Origin: a virus
Virus record (IMG/VR): IMGVR_UViG_3300030106_005189
Location: 1 to 48,097 of that record
DNA length: 48,097 nt
Direction: 5' to 3' (one strand)
Position 1 is the first letter of the stretch; each line of letters begins with the position of its first letter. The translations under genes and the position numbers were made by a program. The notes under the pieces were generated by a model. It made no database searches and was not told the origin of the DNA. It was given only the letters and a program-made list of their open reading frames with translations. Of this stretch, positions 1-6,692 are shown one piece after another.

Positions 1-490
1 CATAAAAATCAATCAACTTTACCTGAAGTGCAGCCGTAGTATTTTTGGAACTCGAATCAATTTCAACACCTGATATACCCGTAGTGGTGCTACCAGATCC
101 GAAAACTAGATTACAGTTTTCATTTAAATTTGCAGCTACTAGATTTGTTCCGCCTGCTGAGTCTTGCTGACAGATAAATAACTGATGAGGATCATCAGCT
201 ACAAATGCTATCGCATCAGATGCGGCCGTTCCGTTAGGGAACGTATTATTAAATCTAGGCTTTGATGTACTTGGGTCTGTATAGAAACAACCCATAAATA
301 CTCCTCTTATAGCGTCGCCTGCTGTTGCTACAACGACTGTTCCGTCGTTTGCTTGTTTAACTGGATCGCCAGTAAAAATTCCGCTTGCGCCACTTGCAAT
401 AGAGTATTTAGTAGTACCAGTAGTTCCGCCTGGGGCAGAACCAACTTTAGCTATTGGTCTTAAACCAAATGCTTGGTCTATGTTAGCCAT
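1..490 (-). CDS. Capsid or head decoration protein (3' end missing)
   Basis: 163 residues are visible before the left edge cuts the gene. The protein starts MANIDQAFGLRPIAKVG, and is rich in Gly, Ser, Thr and Ala, as expected of a beta-rich shell protein. It begins at an ATG with AGGAG upstream and follows the scaffold (1001-1915) and a conserved unknown (529-999). Scaffold followed by capsid is the usual phage order. I recall this MANID...FRPI type from marine phage contigs as a structural protein of about 200 residues, so perhaps 30-50 residues are missing. Major capsid and decoration protein cannot be told apart here. Confidence 0.6.
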   Translation of the reverse strand, partial: MANIDQAFGLRPIAKVGSAPGGTTGTTKYSIASGASGIFTGDPVKQANDGTVVVATAGDAIRGVFMGCFYTDPSTSKPRFNNTFPNGTAASDAIAFVADDPHQLFICQQDSAGGTNLVAANLNENCNLVFGSGSTTTGISGVEIDSSSKNTTAALQVKLIDFY

Positions 491-528
491 AGTAGTCTCC
501 TAAATTATTTCAGAGACATTGATCTCAC

Positions 529-999
529 TTATTGAGACTTCTTGCCCCCAAAAGTTACTCTGCTCTGTCTCTCTTGAGAGATAGGCATGCTTGGGTGCTC
601 TTCTTTATGGAGATCATTTTCAATTGCCTTTGTCTTTGTATCAGTAAGATTACGGAAATATTCATCCCGATCCTCTTTAACCTCGATAGGACAACGCATT
701 AAAATTAATCCGCCTATACCTATGACGCCTTTGTACTTACCGTCGTTGACAGATGGAAGATCCATTCTATCAGGATACTCGTCTGCTCTCACAAATTCAT
801 AACCACTTCGGAGACGGCCAATAATATTTTTTTCATCAGCCATTCCTCTGTACTCAGCTCGCACCCACCTATGATGGAAACCATCAGGTGGTTCTGGCGC
901 TTCTAAGTTAGAAGGGGGTACCCAACCCCTTGGTCTAGAGACTTTTTCACGTGTCTCTGATTTGCGTGAGGGTAGTGATTTTATACCTTTTGTAGTCAT
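529..999 (-). CDS. Conserved unknown between scaffold and capsid genes
   Basis: 156 residues, hydrophilic, with a basic N-terminus (MTTKGIKSLPSRKSETREK) and a Pro/Trp/Arg-rich stretch at residues 24-50 (RGWVPPSN...PPDGFHHRWVRAEYRG). A short hydrophobic segment near residues 91-103 (GVIGIGGLILMRC) is too short for a sure membrane span. It starts one base after the scaffold stop and is followed by the capsid candidate. Position suggests a minor head component or assembly factor. I recognise no catalytic motif. Confidence 0.75.
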   Translation of the reverse strand: MTTKGIKSLPSRKSETREKVSRPRGWVPPSNLEAPEPPDGFHHRWVRAEYRGMADEKNIIGRLRSGYEFVRADEYPDRMDLPSVNDGKYKGVIGIGGLILMRCPIEVKEDRDEYFRNLTDTKTKAIENDLHKEEHPSMPISQERQSRVTFGGKKSQ

Positions 1000-1000
1000 G

Positions 1001-1915
1001 TTACGCCTCCTTCACGTGTTTTGCGTAGTCTTCAAGTGACACACCTAGCTTTTTAGCTATAGCAACTTGTGAAGGTGTGAGTCTCACAGTGCGGCGCCCA
1101 GATTTAACCGATCTATTTGCAGAAGCAACAGCCTGAGCGGGTCTGTCCTTCTTGTTGGTATCCTCAAACTTATGAGGAAACTCTTCTCGTATACGTTTAT
1201 CTAATTCTTTATAATACTCATCTGACTTCCCGTCAAATCCTTCTTCTTGTAAAAGTTTTTTATGAATTGATAGTGCAGTATACGTCATTGCTTCGTTTGC
1301 ACCAAACCAGGAGTTTTTTTCTGCCCAAGCCTCTGCTTTTGGATCAGGTTTAGCATTTTCTATTGGTTGTTGTGGTGTTTTAGGTGCATCTTTTTGCTGT
1401 TTCAAAGCTCTTTCTCTTTGTGCTTTTGAAGCGTTAGCTCTTTCTTCTTCAATAGCAAGTCTAGCTATAGCTTGTTGAGCTTCAACTTGTTTTTTAGCAT
1501 TACCTGAATTTATTGCATCCTGTAAAACAGCCTGTGCCTTTTCCATCTCAGATGTTACTCGTTTAGAATATTCGTCCAAATATCCATCATCAACATCTTT
1601 TACTTTTGATTTAAGATCGGCATTTTCTTTATTAACAGCCTCTGCAAATCTTATTGCTTCTTTTTCTCTACGCTCTGCTTCTCTTATTTTAAAAGTAAGT
1701 TTATCAATTCTTTTTTGTACGTTTGCACCATACTCATCAACTTCTTTTTTATTGTCAAAGCCTTCTTCTTCAACTTTTGTTTCTTCAGTTTGTTCCTCTA
1801 CTTTGACATCATCTTTTTTTTCATCCTTTAATTCTACATCAACAGGATCACCAGATGTGTCTATGGGAACCATTTTGTCTTGCTCAGACGCTACTTGTTG
1901 CATACTTTTCTCCAT
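1001..1915 (-). CDS. Capsid scaffolding protein
   Basis: 304 residues, highly charged and predicted largely helical. The N-terminus is acidic (residues 15-60, Glu/Asp/Lys-rich), followed by long coiled-coil-like heptads (about 70-185), a Pro/Gln linker and a basic C-terminus with RSVKSGRRTVRLTPSQ. An acidic helical body with a basic capsid-binding tail is the usual plan of phage scaffold or assembly proteins, and position just before the capsid genes agrees. The ATG at 1915 directly follows the co-chaperonin stop (1917). A longer form from 1957 would run into that gene and was not chosen. Confidence 0.8.
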   Translation of the reverse strand: MEKSMQQVASEQDKMVPIDTSGDPVDVELKDEKKDDVKVEEQTEETKVEEEGFDNKKEVDEYGANVQKRIDKLTFKIREAERREKEAIRFAEAVNKENADLKSKVKDVDDGYLDEYSKRVTSEMEKAQAVLQDAINSGNAKKQVEAQQAIARLAIEEERANASKAQRERALKQQKDAPKTPQQPIENAKPDPKAEAWAEKNSWFGANEAMTYTALSIHKKLLQEEGFDGKSDEYYKELDKRIREEFPHKFEDTNKKDRPAQAVASANRSVKSGRRTVRLTPSQVAIAKKLGVSLEDYAKHVKEA

Positions 1916-1916
1916 G

Positions 1917-2333
1917 TTATAGTAAGTTCCTTGGTAAAATATCTCGAGGATCATCAACAGTTGCTATGATTTCATCCTCATTTACAATTCTTAGTTCTCC
2001 GTCTTCAATCTTAATTCTAGAACCAGCATATGATGTAATTAATACCCAATCACCCTCTTTGCACCAGGGTTTACCATCTGGATATCTTGTTTTATCTTTG
2101 TATGCCATGGGACCAACTTTTAAAACTTTGCAAATATTTGTAGTCATCTGTGATTCAGAAACTGTCTCATCAGTTAAATACAAACCGCTTTTTGTTTTAT
2201 TGTTTAATTTTAATGGAAACAAAACTATTCTCCAACCCGTGGGGGTTGGTATTTTTTCTAACTCTTTTTTTTCTTTCTCAGCTTTCTTATTATCCCAAAT
2301 ATGTTTTGGTACGATAAGTTTTGGTTTAGTCAT
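1917..2333 (-). CDS. groES: GroES-like co-chaperonin
   Basis: 138 residues. Residues 30-128 match the GroES plan: PTGWRIVLFPL (first strands), a polar mobile loop at about 44-64 with SGLYLT where GroES has GGIVL, KVLKVGP (70-75), KEGDWVLITSYAGSRIKI (92-109) and NEDEIIATVDD at the end. Viral GroES homologues such as T4 gp31 cap host GroEL and help fold the capsid protein. The gene lies directly before the scaffold and overlaps the upstream 65-residue gene by 8 bases, which fits such a role. An N-terminal charged extension of about 28 residues is unusual for GroES. Confidence 0.82.
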   Translation of the reverse strand: MTKPKLIVPKHIWDNKKAEKEKKELEKIPTPTGWRIVLFPLKLNNKTKSGLYLTDETVSESQMTTNICKVLKVGPMAYKDKTRYPDGKPWCKEGDWVLITSYAGSRIKIEDGELRIVNEDEIIATVDDPRDILPRNLL

Positions 2334-2523
2334 CTTCTAGCTCCGTTTTCTTTAGCAGGTCCGTGAGTTCCTGTATTTCTTGTTTAAGTGCTGCGTTTTT
2401 ACCAGTCAAATATTTATAATCTGACCAGTCTTTACACAATCCGCTAGTTATAGACTCTTCTACTTGTTTTTGTCTAGCAATTAATTGTTTTTTGTATTCA
2501 GTAAAAAAATTTTCTAACCGCAT
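2326..2523 (-). CDS. Small coiled-coil protein
   Basis: 65 residues, charged and almost wholly helical, with heptad-like leucines in the C-terminal half (KNAALKQEIQELTDLLKK) and an acidic end (ELEDD). It overlaps the lysozyme upstream by 10 bases and the co-chaperonin downstream by 8, so it is probably translated by coupling. I recall similar small proteins in marine phage late operons, but no function is known to me. Confidence 0.75.
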   Translation of the reverse strand: MRLENFFTEYKKQLIARQKQVEESITSGLCKDWSDYKYLTGKNAALKQEIQELTDLLKKTELEDD

Positions 2524-2954
2524 GATTTCATAAGATCAGCTAATTTTTTACAACGATTTGGAGTTTGTTTATTCCATTTGGAGTCAAGCATCTCATAACT
2601 TGCACCGATAAAATTGGCTTCCTGTAAGCATTTCCACATGTTACGAAAATTTTGGACGCCATATTGGCCCAGCTGGAAACACATCTCCGCTAAAACATGT
2701 TGAGCTGTTTCTGGTAAATCATCAATATTATTTTGAGTCATTAATTGTTTAGCTTGAGCTATTGCTCTGCTTAAATCTTTGTCAAATACCGATTGTAATT
2801 CCTCTTCCGTATATTCTTTATCTGGAACAAAATTATCACCTACAACAACTTTATGGCCCCAGCCTATGGTGTCAAACCCCTCGGTATCTTGATAAATTTT
2901 ATTTCTGAACCCTTCACTTAATTTTACTGATTTTGATAATGCTTCGTAACTCAT
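2514..2954 (-). CDS. T4-type lysozyme (endolysin, GH24)
   Basis: 146 residues. The catalytic region SEGFRNKIYQDTEGFDTIGW is very close to T4 lysozyme ([20 protein letters not shown]), placing the triad at Glu14, Asp23 and Thr29. It cleaves the MurNAc-GlcNAc bond of peptidoglycan at the end of infection. No signal peptide is visible, so it should need the holin (3061-3453) to reach the wall. The start overlaps the stop of a 37-residue basic ORF (ATGA). Length is near the family's usual 145-165 residues. Confidence 0.95.
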   Translation of the reverse strand: MSYEALSKSVKLSEGFRNKIYQDTEGFDTIGWGHKVVVGDNFVPDKEYTEEELQSVFDKDLSRAIAQAKQLMTQNNIDDLPETAQHVLAEMCFQLGQYGVQNFRNMWKCLQEANFIGASYEMLDSKWNKQTPNRCKKLADLMKSCG

Positions 2955-3064
2955 TTACCCTTTATTACTTTCTGTAAAGTTTTTGCTTGTCTTGCATGTG
3001 TATTAGATGCTTTCTTTAATGCTTTCACAACTTTTTTAACTTTTTTTACTTTATTCTTTTTCAC
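2951..3064 (-). CDS. Lysine-rich microprotein between holin and lysozyme
   Basis: 37 residues with about one third Lys and a GTG start. The GTG overlaps the holin stop (GTGA) and its TGA overlaps the lysozyme start (ATGA), so the three genes are joined with no spacer. There is no acidic residue. It could be a real small protein or mainly a device to couple lysozyme translation to holin translation. The frame was read by hand and closes exactly. Function is unknown. Confidence 0.6.
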   Translation of the reverse strand: MKKNKVKKVKKVVKALKKASNTHARQAKTLQKVIKGK

Positions 3065-3453
3065 TTCTTTTTAAACAATCCTATTGCACTAGATCCCGCC
3101 TTGATGCCAAAGCTAGCAGATATCGCAATATACAACAAATTATGATAATATGACGGCAGGTCCTGCAGGGCAAGGAAGCCACGATGTACATGTTCTTGTA
3201 AAGGCGTAAATACTAAAACGGCTGGAAGTAGTAGAACAATTAATGCCACCTCATCTTTCCAGCTGCCTTTCATTTGGTCAACGGCACTTTGTTCCCATGC
3301 AACCTTTCCAGCAATTTGATCTTCTTTAAGTTTTTGCGTTGCTTTAATTGTTGTAAGTTTTAATTCTTGTTTTGCTTTTTTTGTTTCTACAAAACCCTTG
3401 ACGCCATCAGCGACGACGCCAAGTAAGGGCTTTGCTAATAATTGCCAAACCAT
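3061..3453 (-). CDS. Holin, 3TM gene-transfer-agent type
   Basis: 130 residues. An amphipathic N-terminal part, a Lys/Gln-rich helix (about 20-55), then two hydrophobic segments at about 68-84 (VALIVLLLPAVLVFTPL) and 104-120 (HNLLYIAISASFGIKAG), ending in KKK. The pattern GSWKDE, a hydrophobic segment, then LxxLPxxYxxLL and ASFGI resembles the GTA_holin_3TM family as I remember it. It would form lesions in the inner membrane so that the adjacent lysozyme can escape. Position directly before the lysozyme supports this. Confidence 0.8.
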   Translation of the reverse strand: MVWQLLAKPLLGVVADGVKGFVETKKAKQELKLTTIKATQKLKEDQIAGKVAWEQSAVDQMKGSWKDEVALIVLLLPAVLVFTPLQEHVHRGFLALQDLPSYYHNLLYIAISASFGIKAGSSAIGLFKKK

Positions 3454-3457
3454 TAAT

Positions 3458-3577
3458 TTAGATTGCTCCTATAATTATAATTACGATTAAAGCTACGATA
3501 CCAGCTTTAATCCAGTCTTTCATACTCCAGTCTGACCATTCTTTTAAATGATCCCATAAGTCTGATAAAAGTTTCAT
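3458..3577 (-). CDS. 39-residue single-span membrane protein
   Basis: MKLLSDLWDHLKEWSDWSMK begins a Trp-rich amphipathic helix, followed by a strongly hydrophobic span IKAGIVALIVIIIIGAI that ends the protein. A strong AAAGGAGG site lies just ahead of the ATG. The gene sits directly upstream of the holin, so it may be a second holin, an antiholin or a lysis regulator. I recall near-identical small proteins in marine phages, but no experimental role. Confidence 0.75.
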   Translation of the reverse strand: MKLLSDLWDHLKEWSDWSMKDWIKAGIVALIVIIIIGAI

Positions 3578-3609
3578 AGAAACCTCCTTTGTTTAAGTTG
3601 CGAAGTATA

Positions 3610-3795
3610 CTACTTTACACCCTTGAATGGAACTTTTTTAATTTGCATTTTGCTAGTTTGACCTTGTGGTCCTGATCCTTTGTTTTGTTTTACAACAAAA
3701 GGTGAAAAAACTATCGCTGCATCGGAAGCAACTTTAGTTGTAGGAAAAGGATTTTTAAAAGGCACCTTAGACATTTTTGCATTTTTAAATTTCAT
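3610..3795 (-). CDS. Small basic unknown
   Basis: 61 residues with many Lys and few acidic residues. It contains a repeated KVPFK motif (residues 10-14 and about 54-58) and a hydrophobic centre AAIVFSPFVV. Its ATG overlaps the stop of the 58-residue gene upstream (ATGA). It could bind DNA or another virion protein. No family is recognised. Confidence 0.6.
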   Translation of the reverse strand: MKFKNAKMSKVPFKNPFPTTKVASDAAIVFSPFVVKQNKGSGPQGQTSKMQIKKVPFKGVK

Positions 3796-3968
3796 ACTTT
3801 TACCCTTCTTTTAATCGCACCACCTCTTTTTAGTCCTTTAGCCTTAAGAGCAGCTGTAGCTTTTGCTAACCCGCCACCTTTCATAAAACCCATTTTATTT
3901 CTCACAGCTTTAGGAAGCTTAGGTAGTCCTTTGTTATTTTTTGGTACTGGTTTTAATCTTTTTTTCAT
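3792..3968 (-). CDS. Very basic Gly/Lys-rich small protein
   Basis: 58 residues without a single Asp or Glu. The core reads GFMKGGGLAKATAALKAKGL followed by KRGGAIKRRVKV. Such proteins recur in marine phage late operons and may bind nucleic acid or act in the virion. That is inference. The stop overlaps the start of the next gene by ATGA. It was read by hand, as it is short. Confidence 0.6.
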   Translation of the reverse strand: MKKRLKPVPKNNKGLPKLPKAVRNKMGFMKGGGLAKATAALKAKGLKRGGAIKRRVKV

Positions 3969-3969
3969 A

Positions 3970-4182
3970 TCAGTGAATAGTTACGTTATCAGACATATCT
4001 TTTAACGTTTGTTCTGCTAGTTGTAAAGCCTGATAATCTTCCATGGTAATTTTCAAAAGATCCTTTGCTACAATGGCCATTGCCTCAAACATAATAAAAT
4101 TCTCATCTAATGAGAGATTTTTATCAATAATAAGATCTCTAAGCTCTATAATAAATCTATTAAGTTGTTCTTCGTTTGTCAC
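3970..4182 (-). CDS. Small acidic helical unknown
   Basis: 70 residues, predicted helical and mildly acidic (MTNEEQLNRFIIELRDLIID). It overlaps the upstream basic 68-residue gene by 23 bases and ends just before the start of the 58-residue gene. No motif was recognised. Being acidic between two very basic proteins, it might pair with one of them, which is a guess from charge alone. Confidence 0.6.
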   Translation of the reverse strand: MTNEEQLNRFIIELRDLIIDKNLSLDENFIMFEAMAIVAKDLLKITMEDYQALQLAEQTLKDMSDNVTIH

Positions 4183-4366
4183 GTTTACCTGCCTTTTGTA
4201 GCGCTATAGCAACAGAAAGCCTTTGTTTAGCCTTCTTTTTACTAATACCTTTCTTAGAAGCTAGAGTATTGATTGCCTTTTGTCTACTCTTACTTGCTTT
4301 AGCTCTGTTTAATTCGCTAATATTAGCAGATATCGTTCTTTGACTAGTTCCTTTTTTGAGCGGCAT
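4160..4366 (-). CDS. Basic small protein downstream of portal
   Basis: 68 residues starting MPLKKGTSQRTISANISELN, with about one quarter Lys or Arg and a tail AGKRDKRRTT. It overlaps the portal stop by 23 bases. Small MPLKKGxSxxTISANIS proteins are familiar to me from marine phages, where they lie near head genes. The function is unknown, and DNA binding is plausible from charge. Confidence 0.7.
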   Translation of the reverse strand: MPLKKGTSQRTISANISELNRAKASKSRQKAINTLASKKGISKKKAKQRLSVAIALQKAGKRDKRRTT

Positions 4367-6686
4367 CTAATTTTTGTAAGTTTATATTCGCACGTAATTG
4401 TGCAATATCTTCTTGTGATTGAATTCTAGCTTGATCTGTTTTTTCTTTTTGTGCTAATTTTTGTTGTTCTAAGTTTAATTTTGAGAAATCAAATTGGGCA
4501 TCAGACTGATCCTTCATTGCTCTCATTTGTAATTCTTTTTCTTTTAGTGCAATAACAGGATCTGGTTTACCAGCACCAGACATTTGAGCTTGCATCTGTT
4601 GAACCTCAGCTAAGAACTGTGCTTCAAGGGCCGCTATCTGACCAACTTTTAATTCATCAACATTCTGAGCTTGTTGACCCATTTGTTGTTCAGCTTGTGC
4701 TATTTGAACTTCAACTGCTTCTCTTGCTTTTAATGAAATGTGTTGCATTAAATGTTTATTTAAATCTATGGCCAAAGCTGGTTGCGCTTGCACAATTGGT
4801 GATAATCCAAATAATAAATGAGCTTGAATATGAGCATCATGATTTTGCCCTTCGTATGCCTCAATCTTGTCTAAATCTAATAAACGTTGGTGTTCCATTG
4901 TAGGGCTCATTGGTTCTGGTTTATCCAGTTTCATAATCTTATCAATATCGGCAACACCTAAAGCCTCATACATTCTTCTGTAAGCTTCTTTGATATTATG
5001 TAATTGAGGTGCACTTGTAGCTAACTGCAATTGCGTTTGAGCTAATTGAATTCTTTGAGCCATACTAAACATGTTAGGATCTGCTACGGGGATCACGTCA
5101 ATTGTATCATCGAAATCATCTGACTTAATCATTCTATTTCCACCAATAACTGCATAAGGATATTCAGGTGGTAAATATGTCTTAATTACGTCAGCCAATA
5201 ATCTAAATTCTTTTTTCATGGAGTAGTAAATTCTTTTGTGAATACTGCTCATGATACGGGAACCACGTTCCAATAACGCTATGGTTGTTCCAACGGGTGC
5301 CCCTTGGTTTGCATCACCAACTTGCATATCAGCTATTTGTGCAAATCGTTGGCCTGCTTGCACCACAAACCCTAGAAGAGCGAATAATGTTTGTGATGGT
5401 TCTTTGTATGGTAATGGCATCAATCCATCACGGATTGCGCCCCCTGGTGCGTCGACATCTCTAAACTCTCCTGGTTGTAGAGGTGAGTCATCATCCCTGA
5501 TCCGTAGACCACGGGCCTTGAACCCTGCTGGGAGATTTGATAATGTTCCAGAATCAAGTAACTGTCTAAGAGCTTGAGTAGCAGATCTTGATAATCCACC
5601 AATCAAATGCACTAAACCAAATCCATAAAATCCTAAACCTTGCAAAAATTTAAAGTGAACAAAATATTCTTGCTTCGTGTAATTAGAATCACCTTCTTGA
5701 AAATTTCTTCTAATAGATAAAACTTTTCTTGTGCCTTCATCAATTGTAACGATGTAAGGTATTTTAATTCCTGAGTTTTCTTCACCATTTTTATCTTCAT
5801 AGCCAATTAAATCTAGATTAACGTGAAACTCTAAGAGAGACATCATCATGCCTTCACCTGTAGATTCAACACCCTCAAGTCTATCTATTTTATCTTTAAC
5901 ATCATAAGAACTATACGTTGTTGTATCATCGTATGGTTGTAAATCTATATCCCTATAGAAACCTGAAACTTGTTTCTTTCTAACTTCGTTTTCACTCATT
6001 TGTACTCGATGAGTAATTCTTTCACAACTCTCAAGGTCTGTTGCAGAATAGGGTACTACAAGATCCTCGGCTGGTATAAATTTAGAGACTGCTCTGCCAA
6101 GTTGTGCATCATAATAAACTTTTTTAAATGTTGATCCAGATAATGGTAAATAGAAAAGCATTTGATCCAACTCTGGAGTGTATTCTTGCATCACGTTAGT
6201 GATTTGATAATTCATAAAATCTTTTACTCTTTGAGACTGCATATATTTATCTTGTGTCTCTTCTCCAACAACATGAGTTCGCACTGGGCCACTTGCTGGC
6301 ATTAATTCTTTATAAGCTGTTGAGCTAAACTGTGTGACAGCTTCAGCTAATAAAGGGTGTGATACATTACTGGCCCCTTGAAAAGGCTCACTTCTCTCCG
6401 TGTACTTAAATCCTAATAAGTCTAACCCTTGAGAATATGTTTTTTCCCATTCTTCTCTAGATGCTTTATCACTATCATATTCACCCATAAGATCAGACGA
6501 AATGTTTTGTAATTCATTTTCTTCTATTGTTTCAGCTAGATTTGCTGCAAACTCAACTGGTGGTTCATCAGAAACAGTGACCTCTTCTGAAACAATTTCA
6601 ATTTCTACAGGTTCTTCGTTTTCAATAGCGTCTTCTATGGCTTCTCCAACGACTGCATCTATTTTTTTATCGATATTATCAACCAT
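4344..6686 (-). CDS. Portal protein
   Basis: 780 residues. An acidic N-terminal tail (about 1-60) precedes a portal-like body with SEPFQGASNVSHPLLAEAVTQ, a pattern typical of podovirus portals. The central part (about 340-470) includes FLQGLGFYGFGLVHLIGGLSR. The last 150 residues are Gln/Ala-rich coiled coil (VEVQIAQAEQQMGQQAQN), like the barrel of long P22-type portals. The portal is the dodecameric channel for DNA entry. Its size and its place downstream of the large terminase fit. The intervening 779-residue gene is unusual. Confidence 0.88.
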   Translation of the reverse strand: MVDNIDKKIDAVVGEAIEDAIENEEPVEIEIVSEEVTVSDEPPVEFAANLAETIEENELQNISSDLMGEYDSDKASREEWEKTYSQGLDLLGFKYTERSEPFQGASNVSHPLLAEAVTQFSSTAYKELMPASGPVRTHVVGEETQDKYMQSQRVKDFMNYQITNVMQEYTPELDQMLFYLPLSGSTFKKVYYDAQLGRAVSKFIPAEDLVVPYSATDLESCERITHRVQMSENEVRKKQVSGFYRDIDLQPYDDTTTYSSYDVKDKIDRLEGVESTGEGMMMSLLEFHVNLDLIGYEDKNGEENSGIKIPYIVTIDEGTRKVLSIRRNFQEGDSNYTKQEYFVHFKFLQGLGFYGFGLVHLIGGLSRSATQALRQLLDSGTLSNLPAGFKARGLRIRDDDSPLQPGEFRDVDAPGGAIRDGLMPLPYKEPSQTLFALLGFVVQAGQRFAQIADMQVGDANQGAPVGTTIALLERGSRIMSSIHKRIYYSMKKEFRLLADVIKTYLPPEYPYAVIGGNRMIKSDDFDDTIDVIPVADPNMFSMAQRIQLAQTQLQLATSAPQLHNIKEAYRRMYEALGVADIDKIMKLDKPEPMSPTMEHQRLLDLDKIEAYEGQNHDAHIQAHLLFGLSPIVQAQPALAIDLNKHLMQHISLKAREAVEVQIAQAEQQMGQQAQNVDELKVGQIAALEAQFLAEVQQMQAQMSGAGKPDPVIALKEKELQMRAMKDQSDAQFDFSKLNLEQQKLAQKEKTDQARIQSQEDIAQLRANINLQKLDAAQKRN

Positions 6687-6692
6687 AATTTT

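Noticed and set aside
1855-2340. 161-codon plus-strand frame
   Set aside because: Opposite the GroES-like gene, Phe/Ser/Leu-rich, with no ribosome site; a shadow frame.
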